A stretch of DNA of 64,000 nucleotides from Linum tenue (GCA_946122785.1 CAMGYJ010000005.1:82640547-82704546), one strand, 5' to 3'; numbered from the stretch's first letter, positions 20,608-32,914 are shown. Made by a program: numbers and translations. Notes: generated by a model not told the origin, from the letters alone.

Positions 20608-22550
20608 CTACAAATGTGCTAGAAATATTTGATTCCAGGTATCAGGTACACCAGGAAGACACCAGTGAATGCAATCTGCATTATGCACTGGGTCGGCTCT
20701 CTCTTCTTCGGTTAGCAACCTCCCTCCGGTCTCCGTATAAATCGAGCTGTGAGCATCAATTCTGTAGTCCGAGAGCTGTGTTATGTTGAGAAAAGTTATT
20801 GGAACTTGCATCCTTCCCGTCACAGCATTAACCATGCTCATCATCTGCTTATTAGAGCCAGTGCTCCAGAAATGCCTCTTCATCACAGGCCTCGTCTCGT
20901 TGAAGCATTTCGTCCCATTCGACTTGCCCCAATCTGCACTCCTATGCACATAAAACAAAGGATTGATTGATATATCTTATGCCTTATTTGTTTTGGAGGG
21001 TTTTGAACGAGAAGCAAGAAACGTCAAGTGTTTGTTGGGACTGGACTGACCTTGTGTGGGTAGGGGACATGGTAGTGAAGAAGACTCGAGTGTTGTTGGG
21101 ATTAACGTTCGAATCAACCCAATTGGCCCAAGTCCTCAATCCTACTTTGTAAGCAACTGGGGTGTCCAACACTTCATACCCTTCTGCCCCATTTGCAAAT
21201 GAACCCCAACTGCAAAGCAACCAAGCAAAATGGTCAGTGGAATGTCACCGTATTATGTTGCGAAACTGAGAAGTCACAGTTGGACTTACAGGGTTTTGAG
21301 AGTGAGACCACTCATCCACCAAACATAGCTATTGAAGACGAGAATGTCAACGCCTATCCAGTTCTTGGCATGTTTAGCCACTGAATCCACTTTTATTATC
21401 CTCTTCTTTGGATCCCCTATGATTGGTCTGTCTGTGTTCGACTCTACCAGAAACGGAGCCCAATAGAATTCAATCGTCGCATCATATTCCTGAAATAAGA
21501 AGAAAAAAACTAAATTACGAATTTTAGAGGAAATAATCATTTTAAATTTGGTGATCTGAGACTAATGGATTCAAATAAAAATAGAGGTAGAGTAACAAGT
21601 TAATATTAATAACAAAACTCATAACAGTCTTATTAACAATACATGATTTAACCGCGAAAACCTAATTGTCTCCTAATTGATCATGTTTTTACCTTGGCAG
21701 TGAAGACTGTATGAAAGTCTCCTCTTTTCAGCGACTTCTTATCTTGAGGAATGATCCATTCAACCAAACACACGAATGATTGCCATTGCCCTCTCTGCAA
21801 AGAGTCACCCACGAACATCAGCCTTTTACCTCTCAGTTTCTTCAGCGCAACCTCTGCATCAAATCTGCCAACCAGAAAGACATCCCCACTGCAACATCAG
21901 TTACTATTTCCTAACTACTCAGTTCCCCTGTTTTATTGCTTGCATCACAAGTATCAAACTAGGTAATGCATCACCATCTCAGATGAAAAAAAAAAAAAAG
22001 TTGGCCGAGACAAAAAAAAAAATTGTGACCTTGGCAGGGAACAATCTTCGGGCTGCCACTCCCAGTGTCGATAATCAGAATCCGGGCGACCGTTCTTCAC
22101 GCAGGAAACTTGCCTGTCAAGGTACGGGCAGCTTCTATCAGTGTAGAGAGGCTTGATTGTCTTGTTAAACACCCATTTCCCCGTGTTAACGCTGCATTCT
22201 TCAGGGTCGAACTCGAACCGATCGTCGATCACAGAGTTTCTCGCCTCATCGTGATCCGAATTCCGATGTTCTGAAGACCGGAAAGCAGAATAGATCCATC
22301 CACATCAGTTGGAAATCAAAAGAACATTCACACTCTGTACGTGTCTTCTCATTACTGTATACTTACTTGATTTTCTAGCACCGCCGTTTTTCCTAGAACA
22401 GGACTTGACCTTGAAGAAGGCCCAAGAAGAGTCCGCATACAAAAGGGCAACAAAGGCAAAGCTGCAGAGGACTATAAAGATGACGGAGTAGGGCAGTTTC
22501 CCTCTGGAAGGCTTCACCGAAGGTGAAGCAGAAGGGGCAGCTAAGCTCAT
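20608..22550 (-). CDS. TBL33-like: Trichome birefringence-like protein, likely xylan O-acetyltransferase (TBL32/33 type)
   Basis: Six exons join in frame to 429 residues: 22550-22367, 22270-22030, 21864-21693, 21489-21290, 21209-21051, 20941-20608; every intron is GT-AG. The family acetylates cell-wall polysaccharides in the Golgi lumen. Residues ~19-40 form one membrane anchor (type II). The PMR5/TBL N domain begins near FDPEECSVNTGKWVFN. The catalytic GDS is at ~161-163 (FVGDSLQRGQW) and the DxxH at ~408-411 (DCIHWCLPGVPDTWNQ). FYWAPFLVESNTD, YVWWMSG and FFTTMSPTHTRSADWG resemble the Arabidopsis TBL33 group, and the length is normal. No frameshift or stop is seen. The exact paralogue is an inference. 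Confidence 0.93.
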
Positions 22551-24922
22551 GGTTTGCTTTCAATCCAGAAAGGGGAAAATGGAATTGATGAGGAAAAGTT
22601 GTGGATTATAGCAATGGGAGGATTGTTGGAGCTAAGCTGTCAGCTGAATTAAGGCCAGCAGAGGCAATGATTATGGCGGAAGAAGGTTCTGTTTTTGTTA
22701 TAGTTGGAGAGGTCGGCCTGGCAGTCTGGTACATCTGTGTCAGCAGGGGAGTTGGTACATTTTTAAAGGTTACTGGTGGAGCTGTGGAGTAGAAGTGAAG
22801 TCAAAGCAATGGGATTTATTTTAAATTTTGTGTTTGTATCATGTGATTGGTACGGTTTATTAGGAGGTTTCTTTTTAGCAATGGAAAGCGAGGAGGAGGA
22901 GGTTGTGGACTTTTTGGGAGTCAGTTGAAAGGCCAACGTCTTTGGGGCTCCAACAGCAAGTGGATGGTACCTTACATATATATATTTTTCATTTTTTAGC
23001 TAATTAAACAACCTGTTTAGTGAACACAATTTGGATCTAATCAGGGCATCCTAACATGTATTGTATCTGCCTATTTTGTGCATTCCTGCATTAGTTGGCG
23101 GACGTCGTTATATTCATTATGTTTATTCAATTAAATCAGTTGATTATTTGTTTATTTGGACATATCTGTATTAATTTTTGTTTAATACAAATATTATTTA
23201 TTGTGTTTAAATGTTGATTTAGAATTAGTTTAACGAGAGGTAAAGGGTTTACGAGGTTTATCTTATAAATATTTGGTTTGCTCCGGTGTTCAGCGATTTA
23301 GGAAGCGGATCGCTTTGGACAACAGTGACCTAGACACCGATTGGTCCAGTCTGTCGTGATATGCTATACATATATGATATGTTAGAACTTCAGGTGACCG
23401 TAACTTTGCGCTCGATTATCCAATTGATTAAATTAAGATGGGGAATACTCATCGTGTTTGAACTGCCGACAATGGCTACACCTATAAACTATTTAAAACT
23501 TGTTTACTTAGTACCTTTGTTTGTCAAAAGAAGGAGGCTAGGCTATAAAAGTAGTCTGCTTGAAATGTGATATGTGCTTTTTTTATAACCCAAAAACATT
23601 TCACGCACACACCGCTTGAGCAATGGTGGAGAGAAACCAAACGTGAGAATTCACCTGCTTGAACTTTTTAGGGCCTCCACGAGAATTTTCATTAAATGCC
23701 TCCGAAAACACTATATCAGACCTTAGTAGGAATCTCATGCATGATCTCTCACTTCTCGCAACGAGCACCTACTAAGGATTTCACCCCTACGACTATATAA
23801 AGGTACGTCCCTTTTCTTGTTTCCGAAGCCAAAACCAATTCAAGTGCACAAACTTCAACCATGGAGATAGTGGATCATCTATATTCACGTCCACGATCGG
23901 CCCTTTCAGGGGCTGCTCCTCCATAAACAGATGCATCTACAGGGCCTACTCAATTTGTTAGCTAAACGGAGGTCTATCTAGGGATTGGCTGAGCCAACTA
24001 CACATTTGATTTCCCGATGAATGAAATTTTTTGATCAGAAGTCACTTCGGCATAGAGGTGCCTAGCTGGGAAGGCTTAGTTTGTTCCACCCGGGGTTGAA
24101 TCTCTTTCTTCTTATGGCATTTGTCTACCTATCTTGTCGCGAGACTGGTGGTCATGTTGATGAGGGTCCCACTCAGGCATCTCGTGCTCTTTATCTATAT
24201 TGACTCAATCCTTGAAAGTTAGCCGTCGACTGGGTAGGTTAACACATTATCATATGTGATTAGAAAAAAAAAACTATGTAACAACAGACCTATATGCTTC
24301 AGACCACTGATTACTTTTTTTTTGTGTGGTAATAACGGACCAGACCACTGATTACACCTAAAATCTATTTAAAACTTGTTTACTCAAGTAGATTTGTTAG
24401 TCAAAGTAAGTAGTCTAGGTTATAAAAGTAGTCTACTTAGAATGAGATGCGCTCCTTTTCTTGTTTCCGAAGCCAAAACCAATTAAAGTGCACAAAGTTC
24501 GACCAAAAATAAAGAATTGGACATGAAATCCACGCACTCAAAATAAATAATCAACTTTAATCCGACAGTAAATAAATAGTCAACTCATGCGTTCTGTATA
24601 GTGGATACATGATCTCATTTTTCATTTCGGATAAATGTCATTTTTATTATGTAAATAAATCGTTATTACCACAAGTGAAACAAAAAACTCAGTTAAAACC
24701 CCATTAATTTACTGAATACTGATGCATATCCCTAATCCTCCCCACTTGAGCTTATGCAAACCATTTGTTTAAAGGCTTAACAAAGTAAGAATGACAATGA
24801 CTCGTCGCTAATATATCTTAATACTAATATCGTTATAATAATAATTAGTTGATTCCAATAATCTATATTATTTTAAAAGGTTCCATTATGAATTATATAA
24901 TACTCATTAATATAATCTCTCA
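22551..24922. other. Intergenic region upstream of the TBL gene, with local duplications
   Basis: The first few hundred bases should include the TBL promoter and 5' leader; no clear TATA box was assigned. Two segments are repeated in direct orientation. About 23480-23570 matches about 24345-24445 (CTATTTAAAACTTGTTTACT, TATAAAAGTAGTCT). About 23811-23860 matches 24453-24505 (TTTTCTTGTTTCCGAAGCCA). A TATA-like ACTATATAAAGG lies near 23790. This may be an old LTR or tandem duplication; no protein is recognised. Confidence 0.45.
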
Positions 24923-24930
24923 TATGAAAG

Positions 24931-25393
24931 TAGAGGTGGCAATTGGATCGGATTCGTGGATTCGTGGATTGGATTGATGGATCCATGGATCAAATGGATT
25001 GGATTCAATGGATTGGTGGATTCATGGATTGGATCAAATGGATTGGTGGATTGATCCATGAATCCAAATGACATCCAAGGCATGGACCAAAATGTAAAAT
25101 TTGAAAAGTTTAGGTACTAAAATGTCATGATGAAAAATTTTAGGTACCAAAATGTAATTTTCCAATGATATTTTTCGTATAAAAATATAATTTTAGGTAC
25201 CAAAATGTAAAATGTGAAAAATATAGGTACCAAATCGTAATTTGCCATTTGGATCCATGGATTGATCCATGAATCCACCAATCCAATTGGATTTGGATCA
25301 AATGGATTGGATTTAAATGGATTGGATTAGGTGGATAATTTGGTGGATGGATTGGATTGGATTCATGGATTTGGATCCTAATTGCCACCTCTA
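24931..25393. mobile_element. hAT MITE with GGATTGGAT repeats
   Basis: The 463 bp element starts TAGAGGTGGCAATTGGATC and ends GATCCTAATTGCCACCTCTA. It is flanked by a perfect 8-bp duplication TATGAAAG (24923-24930 and 25394-25401). Both ends carry GGATTGGATTGATGGATCC-type repeats on the + strand. The centre has TAGGTACCAAAATGTAA repeats (25090-25240). It is clearly a non-autonomous hAT element with no coding capacity. Confidence 0.93.
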
Positions 25394-25439
25394 TATGAAA
25401 GTCTACTATATAGGCTTCAAGTTTGCATAGGTCTAAATA

Positions 25440-25970
25440 CCATGTGCTGAATAAGGGGTGGTCATCGGAATTTGAATAAAAGATCTATCAAATATAAAAT
25501 GCTGTGATATCATATCAAAAATCAATCAAGGCTATCCCTGAAATTCCAGAGGCCTTGTTCCAAAAATAAATTTTGCCTAATTTTTTCCAACAAATCTAAT
25601 AAAATGAAATTATTACATTAATCAATAAATAAAATTATCACATCGTCATTTAAAACAATAGTCACATGGATAGTTTAACATGATTCTATATACTAATGAT
25701 ATTTGGAAAACAATCAAGGCGTTTCAAAAGTTCAAAATGTCGACTGGTTGTAAAATTTCTTTAGGTAAAAGATCTTGTAATAACTTGGGCTCATTCGATA
25801 AAACATTGCCATCAATATTAGATTGCTCATCATTCTTAAGTTATTTTCAATATGCATGCATTAAAATTTTAGAGATGTGTCATTCAAAGAATACAACTTC
25901 TTAGAGCTAACCAAGAAACCAAAAGTAGATTTGAAATCATGATATTGCTCAAACATTTTAAAAGTGACCC
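25440..25970 (-). pseudogene. hAT transposase C-terminal fragment
   Basis: The - strand from 25970 reads MFEQYHDFKSTFGFLVSSKK, then a broken stretch, then LPKE-like and FLKRLDCF-like remnants and THVTI-like sequence. These match the C-terminal part of TTF-zinc-finger hAT proteins (FEQFQEYE...FGFL, ...TIPVTVASAE). Stops and frameshifts are many. It continues the pseudogene at 32915-35010, from which it is separated by the Athila-like element. Confidence 0.7.
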
Positions 25971-27156
25971 GAAGACACCAATAGTGGGCTCTAAGGGGAT
26001 TACCTCCATCATAGCTAACAAGCTCAATACTTGAAAATGGAATCCAAACTCATGTCATTCATTAAAAAATCCATCAATTAGATAATAAACTCAATCAAAC
26101 ATGTAATTTGTCGAGCAATTTTACAATGCTATATAGTATTGGTGCTATAAGTTTTTGCATTTATGGTACAACTCGAAATTGTACTTTCGACGTTATGGTA
26201 CAACTTCAAATTGTATCTATACTGTTTTGTACAAATTCTTTTATGGTACAACTTGAACTTGTACCTTTATGCGACGGTACAACTTTAAGTTGTAAAATTG
26301 TACAATAACATAAGGGTACAAATTCCTTCATGCTACAACCTGAACTTATACATTTAACACTATGGTACGACTTCAAGTAGTACATTAAAGCACCAATGCT
26401 TTATAGCATAGTAGAAGTGCTCGTAATTTGTCACATACATCAATAACAACCAAAAATCTAGACCTAGGGTTCTTCAACCTAAGAGAAAGCGAGCAAGTTT
26501 ATAGAGTGAGAAGAGAGAGATTACAAATTGGAGAACAAGAAATTCTTCTTCTAGGCTTGATTCCTTGCTTTCAAGTTTGATCAATTCCTTCAATTAAACT
26601 CCAAGATCACTCAAGAACTCTCTCTCTGTCTCTCTTTCACTAGATCTCCCATTTGGTGTTTTGGGTCGAAACCCTAGAGAGAGAATCAATTTCTCCTCAA
26701 AAAACCAGATCCCTTTCTCTCTCCTCGCTGCTGTCTTTTATACAACTTGACAGTCGATTTTCACGGTCTAATGCCATGGCCGTGACATTAGTGCTCGACC
26801 GTGATCTCTTCCAAAAATGCAAGTGATTAATGTTGTTTTTGTCTAACATCACGGTTTGTGGTGAATTGTCATGGCCAGGTGACAATGACAATGCATTGGA
26901 CCGCGAGACGCTGAAAACCCTCTGGACTCCTCGCTCTTCACGCCCGTCATGTAATTGTCATGGTCGTTTCTTCACTTTTTGGCACTATTCGACCTTCAAT
27001 CGTTCCAAAACTCGTCCTCGACCTCCCCACACGTGCTAGGACAGAAATATGACAAAAGAAGCACAACTTAGCGTAAAATAGGTCGAGGGGCGATGATTTA
27101 CCAATTCAAACAATCGAGAAGTGAGGGGTAAAATATGCGTAATTGAACCCGAATCA
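25971..27156 (-). mobile_element. Left LTR of the non-autonomous Athila-like element (3' LTR), truncated
   Basis: On the - strand it begins TGATTCGGGTTCAATTACGC at 27156 and aligns by eye with 32914 leftward. Both LTRs carry the cluster of CACGGT/ACCGTGA inverted motifs (26755-26960 here, 32518-32720 there). Similarity stops at 25971, about 430 bp before the LTR end seen in the right LTR, so the end was deleted. A MITE is inserted at 26112-26423. Confidence 0.85.
26112..26423. mobile_element. MITE with internal GGTACAACTT palindromes, in the left LTR
   Basis: The ends form an inverted repeat of about 35 bp with a handful of mismatches (CGAGCAATTTTAC, GCTATATAG, ATTGGTGCT against the reverse of the right end). 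TAATTTGTC is duplicated at 26104-26112 and 26424-26432. The other LTR of the same element shows the empty site near 32202. TSD length is 8 or 9 depending on how the shared C is assigned. The interior repeats GGTACAACTTGAAATTGTAC-like self-complementary units. Confidence 0.88.
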
Positions 27157-27174
27157 CGCCCCCACACTTGAACG
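27157..27174 (-). promoter_or_regulatory. Polypurine tract of the non-autonomous Athila-like element
   Basis: On the - strand, CGTTCAAGTGTGGGGGCG lies immediately before the TGATTC start of the left LTR. It has the same AAGTGTGGGGG core as in the first element. Confidence 0.85.
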
Positions 27175-27470
27175 TTTGCTTGTCTGCAAGCAAACCAAGT
27201 ACAAAACAAGGTAAGCTTACAACTTCTTTTTTAAAAACTTTGAGGCATGTCATAAGGCACGAAACAAATGAATCACAATTGTTATTTGACACCAACCTAT
27301 GGACAAAAACAAGGTAATTTTGGCAATCACCACAAACGACATTCAACTGTATTAAGACTGTGCAAAGGAAGAGTTCTCACATTATTCATCAACTAACAAA
27401 TAACCTATTTTGACAATTCACCAATCATAGTTGCTCATGCAAGAAGATCACATCATATGAACCAATGCAG
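27175..27470 (-). other. Non-coding 3' part of the Athila-like element
   Basis: Sequence between the polypurine tract and the nested element. No ORF or motif is seen. Confidence 0.5.
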
Positions 27471-28540
27471 TCAAAAGCGCGATTCTATATAGAAGCGGAA
27501 AATGGGTAAAATCGTAAAGCATAGAAATGAAGCGTAAAAGTGTAAGTTTTTTATGCATCATGTAAAATAGTTAAAAATGTGTTAAGTAAGACATATGCTA
27601 TCTAAAATATGAGAGTATAGATTTTGTATAAGTAAATAATTACATGAAATTTCAATCGAAAATGAAATAGTACAGTAGCATCCAAGGCTTCTGAGAAATT
27701 TAATCTTAGAGCACAAAACAGCAATGAGATAATTCATATAAGGAATGATGGACAATGAGTTTTGGAGTGGAAATCAAAACACAACTATAGAGAATCCAAT
27801 CATCTTTGTTCCGCCCATCCCAACAAACAATTGGAAATGTAGGGTTTAGGAAGCTTTGCCGATGTTACGATTCGACTTGGTGTAGATAACGACCCAACAT
27901 TCCTTCACCCGTCGCGACTTCAAAATCGCCCCCGCCAATTGATCTCATCCTTCACCGGACCCCATGAGTCATTGCAAGAGACTTCTTTGATTTGTTCTCA
28001 CCACCAGTCCGCCACCCCAATTTCTTGATTAATCGTCGGAGTTCATGGAGAAATTCCTCCTGGATGTAGAGACGGTGGAGAGCGAGAGACAAGCGGAGAC
28101 ACCTCCACGGGGAGATAATTGAGTGGTTTTGCACTGGGGATGGTGGAGCAGTGGAGAGCTGGTGATGGTAGAGTGGTAGAGAGCACTAGGGAGTGGTGAC
28201 GATAGAGGCACCGCCGAGGGATTTGGAGTTGCGGTTGTTTCCATTTCGTATTAGGGATTTAGATACTCGAGCGCCTTTCAAAATTTATGTCCATTTTTTA
28301 TAATATATAAATTTTATAACAGTAAAATGGTGTCACTTTGGTGCAAATGTTACTTTTCTGGATATTGCGTGGAATCGCATAGAAATGCTTTAAAAACGAG
28401 TTTTGTATGATTTTACCGCTTTTACATACGATTTTAACGATTTGGTGAGCAAAACGATTTTAGGTGGAATCTTAATCGTTTTAGTGACCTAGATACATAA
28501 AAACGTAAGTTTTTACGATTTAAAGCGCGATTTTGACTTC
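27471..28540. mobile_element. Putative nested DNA element with AAATCGTAAAA motifs
   Basis: GTCAAAAGCGCGATTC at 27470 and AAAGCGCGATTTTGAC ending near 28538 form short imperfect inverted ends. Both subterminal zones are rich in AATCGTAAA and ACGATTTTA words in opposite orientation. The centre is GC-richer, with a spurious - strand ORF (about 27952-28244). No target duplication is convincing, so the class is uncertain; Mutator-like is a guess. Confidence 0.5.
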
Positions 28541-29989
28541 ACTGATAGGAACAAACGATCGAGCAACCTAGGTCCTCACTGCGGTATAATAAATGAACAA
28601 AACATAATAAATGAATCACTCACTCTCGGCCAGTGGGGTCAGGACCATTTGATTCAAACAATGTGCATACTCACGCTCAATCCTAATGTCCCTTTACCAA
28701 GATGGTAGCCTCTAAATGATAGCTCACAAGGGGGGTGTCGTTTCTACCTTGTCCGGAAGTCTTAGACACAAGTTCAAATGACTGGCTAGGGTCTTGGACA
28801 TGGGGAAAAGGCTTTTTGGGTGGTGGCAAACATATCATGAGGTTCCACATCTTCAATCTAAAACCAGCACAAGGTTCTATGGTTTCGACTAGAACCTTTT
28901 CCTACAAGCAATGGCCACTAGCATCAGCCAAAAATGACACTTCCTTACTTCCAAACCACAACGAATCACGAACGAAATTCAAGCACAGGTTCTCGGCTAC
29001 ACTTGCTAAGGATCCTTTTAAGCACAAGAGTGAAGGGGGTAAACAATCATGTATGTGTTCCGAAACTTGACTACTAAGAAACACATTTTAGAGCATTTTG
29101 TGGCAGCTCTCCTTTCTTCTTAGCCCTCTTCTTTCTTTGTTTCTTTTTTTCTCTCCACTTGTTGAGGGCTAGAAGATAGATTACAAAACATGCCACATTC
29201 TTGAACTTAATGAACAATGCTCACTTTTAAGAACCTCCTCTAACATTCACTTTTCATTTTTAGCAAAACCATACACAAATCACTCATGTGGAACCTCATT
29301 TAAGCTCAAATGGTATGAATGGAGCTTCCAAACACAAAGGTGACTTGATAATGGTGTAGACACAAAGAAGGTAGGGTCTCTCTATCTAAATCAATCAAGC
29401 TCAAGTAGAGAGAGCTACCTACAATGAGAGTGACCCTTAGACATACGACTCAAAAGGGTTGAGTAAGGATAATATGATCAGGTAGGTCAAATTTTGGGTC
29501 GTGGACTAAACCTATGCCTCCATCTTCCTCGCTAACAACAACGTGAATGCTACACATCATGTAAAGAGGATCTAACACACAAGAACAAACGAGTGGAACA
29601 AGTCTCACATGGATACCTAGGTGCTCACATGGCTACCTAGGTGCTCAATCATTCGTTCTAACTACCTAAACTCGATGCATAAACAACTGTCATCAAGGAG
29701 TAATTGATTCAAAACATCTATTGGTTCACAAACAAATGAGAACTGAACCTTTGCACAAGCCTAATATACATCTCAGTCATCATCAGAGGTTGCACATAAT
29801 CACAAGGAAATCATCCATAGTCAATGCTAATGACCAAGAGATTAAAAAAAAAATAAACACAAGTGCCACTATGATCATCCAAATGTAGAAGCTGCTATGC
29901 GTGGAGCCCTCAAAATTTTAAAATTTGGTCATACAATTGGGCTCCAAGCACTAAATCACGCCAATCATTCACACAAACATGCATAATAG
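28541..29989 (-). other. Non-coding internal region of the Athila-like element
   Basis: No supported ORF. A 20-bp tandem duplication (TCACATGGATACCTAGGTGC and TCACATGGCTACCTAGGTGC) lies at about 29605-29645. The region is comparable in position to 8314-9368 of the first element. Confidence 0.5.
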
Positions 29990-30010
29990 ACTACCCCCCA
30001 CACTTAAACT
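29990..30010 (-). promoter_or_regulatory. Internal polypurine-like tract of the Athila-like element
   Basis: On the - strand, CGAGTTTAAGTGTGGGGGG, the same TTAAGTGTGGGGG core as next to the LTR but about 2.8 kb upstream of it. Confidence 0.6.
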
Positions 30011-30199
30011 CGAGATATGGTATGGATGTGTATGATCAGGAGCGTGATGGGGGGGGGGGTGACTTCCGGAAGTGCAAGGCAACATCTAAACACCCAAAAG
30101 TTCTTCAATGGTTGTCTTATTGAAGCAAAAATAAAAAAAACCGATGGAATGGGTTGCCTACCACCAAGAGCTTCTTTAACGTCATGAGCCGAACGGTTG

Positions 30200-31503
30200 C
30201 ACTTTTAAGTTTCAGTCCACCCAAGAACCTCCTTGAAGTTGATGTTATCGTCGGTGAGGTAGTGTCTCAAGTCATGAGCATTGGACGATTTCATGATTGA
30301 GAGCTCGTCAACTTGAGTGGCTTTGAGGCTCCACCCACGAGACCTCTTATTCCTTCCTTCATCATTCTTCTCTTTGCCGCACACCATTAATGCATCATCG
30401 ATTGACTTCCATTGCATCCACAAAGAGGGATCGCCGATGTTTGGCCCTGGCTTGGCAAAGAGCCACAAATGGGTCATTCTCCGAAAGTGCATCGAGGTCG
30501 GGTGGAAAGCTTTCATAGCACTTGTAACTTGTGGATGCTTCATCCACCTCAACCTTGTCCTCATATTGGGCACCATTTGCTCCTTCTAATTCAACCTCAA
30601 CCTTCGCTCCTTCTTACTTAATGTGTTCCTCCCCTTGGGAAAAATCAAGATCTTCCTCCCCTTTGATGCTCTCTTTCTCTTCTACAACCTCTTCCTTCTC
30701 CATCCGATTAATGTCTTCAAGCACGGTTTGAAGGGCAAGATGTCATGCAAAATCATAGAAAGGATTCTCTTGCTCCTCTAACCGCGTGACTGATTTTCAA
30801 AGTTGTTATTGGGAAGGGGAAGGGGAAGGGTGTGAAAGTGATCAATGCAACCTTCTTGATCATCCTCACCACAAGAGCTCTCTGGAAAGAGTTCATCTTG
30901 CTCCACACAGTTGCCATTGATCATCCTTTTAACCTCCTCTTTCTCCTCCAATTTTGAGAGATGATGGCGGGCACAAGCTCGCGCCACCTTCTCTTCTAAT
31001 GTCAAACCGGGAAGAGGGAGGGATTGGAAATCCGTGTTGGAATATGCTTTTTCAAACTTTTCCATGGCTAGATCCAATTTGAACTTCTCTCCGGGTTATG
31101 GGAGATCCAAGCTCAAGCACCCTTCATCGGTGCCTCGGGCAAACCGCTCCACCATGAGCTCCAATTGGCTCTTAGGCTCCGGTCGTGGAGTGACACATGG
31201 TCTTGAGGTATGCTCCATGAAAGCCTCCATTGCAAACTCCAACTTGGATTTCTCCTCGGTTTGTGGAGGGAAGTTTTCTTCAAATGGGGAAGCTTCTTGA
31301 AACCTCCAATGGTATTGTTGTTCCTCTTGGAAAGAAGGTTGATCATAGAACCTGGTTCCTTGGCTTCCATCGCTCTTGTTTGTCCCATGAAGCACCAGGG
31401 TACCCCCTATTCGAGTGGTTGTGGATACCCCCACTTGTTGTGGAAGCCATTGGGATCCATGATTCAACCTACAACGACAAAAACACAAAATAAAATCAAA
31501 CAA
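30200..31503 (-). pseudogene. Internal ORF remnant of the non-autonomous Athila-like element, unknown function
   Basis: Three open blocks share one - strand frame (31503-31096, 31077-30778, 30576-30205), separated by stops and frame breaks. The first has repeated KSKLEFAMEAFMEH and KSQLELMVERFARG motifs, with KLDLAMEKFEKA opening the second. The last ends with GRNKRSRGWSLKATQVDEL, NAHDLRHYLTDDNINF and KEVLGWTET. No reverse transcriptase or integrase exists anywhere between these LTRs. A GACGTTAAAGAAGC and GGCAACCC block follows the ORF, as after pol in the first element. I do not recognise the protein; a structural or gag-derived role is possible. Confidence 0.6.
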
Positions 31504-31600
31504 GAAGAAACCACCCTTCTAAGGGAAGAGTGGGTCAACAAACACAAAACACAATGGCTAAAGTAACGACCTAAGCCTTTTTCGGATAACCTAGAATGGT

Positions 31601-31618
31601 TCCCCGGCAACGGTGCCA
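31601..31618 (-). promoter_or_regulatory. Primer binding site, tRNA-Asp type
   Basis: On the - strand TGGCACCGTTGCCGGGGA, close to the TGGCGCCGTTGCCGGGGA expected for an Asp tRNA primer in Athila/Tat-type elements. It lies 6 bp inside the right LTR and fixes the element's orientation. Confidence 0.88.
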
Positions 31619-31624
31619 AAAACT

Positions 31625-32914
31625 TGGCTCGACTCTAACTACACATCCCAATCGACGGCCAAATAGAAACGATGACTGGGTGTAGGATAGGGTAAGAAAG
31701 CAATAAAATTTATCGTACCAAGGGGATCTAGGCTTACCTTACTTCTGGTTTGGGATTCGTATCTAGCCAACGTAGGATAGTGATTGAGAAAATTAAACTA
31801 GATGACCTAGTTACTTACAAGGTTGGATCTCTCTTAGGTTTGATTCCTCTGAGTTCCGTCATTTGGAACAATGTTGAGTACTACTCTCGCTTAATCGATT
31901 CAATACCCTACCGTTAGGAGATAGCCTCCCTCAAGATTGAGCCGGAATGGCGAATCAAGGGATGGGTAGGTGATTTATTCAACCTAGGGTTTCATATATT
32001 GCTAGGAGACCGATTGAATCAATTCCCACGGGGATTACCCGGACAATATACAATAGGAGTGACCCAAAGACACCAATAGTGGGCTCTAAGGTGATTACCT
32101 CCCTCCTAGGTCAAAAGCTAAATACATGAAAATGGAATCCAAACTCATGCAATTCATTAAAACATCCATCAATTAGATAATAAACTATATCAAACATGGA
32201 ATTTGTCACATACATCAACAACAATCCAAAATCTAGACTTAGGGTGCTTCAACGTAATAGAAAGAGAGCAAGCTTCTAGAAAGAGAAGAGAGAGATTGCA
32301 AATTGGAGCCCAAAATCCTAATCTTCTTCTACGCTTGATTCCTTGCTTCCAAACTTGAGCAATGCCTTCAATTAAGCTCCAAGATCACTCAAGAACTCTC
32401 TCTATCACTAGAACTCCCTTATTGTGTTTGGGTCAAAACCCTAGAGAGAGTCAATTTCTCCTCCAAAAACCAGCTCCCTTTCTCTCTCCCCGCTGCTGTC
32501 TTTTTATACAGCCTGACATTCGATTTTCACGGTTGTGACATCGGAGGCCCGACCGTGATCTCAGCAAAAAATGCTAGTGACTATTGCCTTTTTGTCCGAC
32601 ATCACGGTTTATGGTGAATTGTCACGGTCTAGTGACTATGACAATGCCTAGTCCTGCCAGACGCAGAAAACCCTCCGGGCTTCTTTCTTTTCACGCCCTT
32701 CGTGAGAATTGCTTCCAAACCGTGAATTTGGACTTTGCTTCACTTTTTGACCTCCAATCATTCCGAAACTCGTCCTCGACCTTCCTACATGTGCTAGGAA
32801 TTGAAATATGACAAAAGAAGCACAACCTAGCATAAAATAGGTCAAGGACGATGATTTACCAAGTCAAACGATCAAGAAATGAGGGGTAAAATATGCGTAA
32901 TTGAGCCTGAATCA
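31625..32914 (-). mobile_element. Right LTR of the non-autonomous Athila-like element (5' LTR)
   Basis: About 1290 bp. On the - strand it starts TGATTCAGGC and ends GAGCCA before the primer binding site. It aligns by eye with 25971-27156. The element is inserted in a hAT transposase pseudogene, whose reading frame runs up to the LTR boundary at 32915. A TSD cannot be checked because the other end of the element is deleted. Confidence 0.88.

Noticed and set aside
28735..29070. + strand ORF of 111 codons
   Set aside because: It lies on the opposite strand in the non-coding interior of the Athila-like element and shows no recognised motif.
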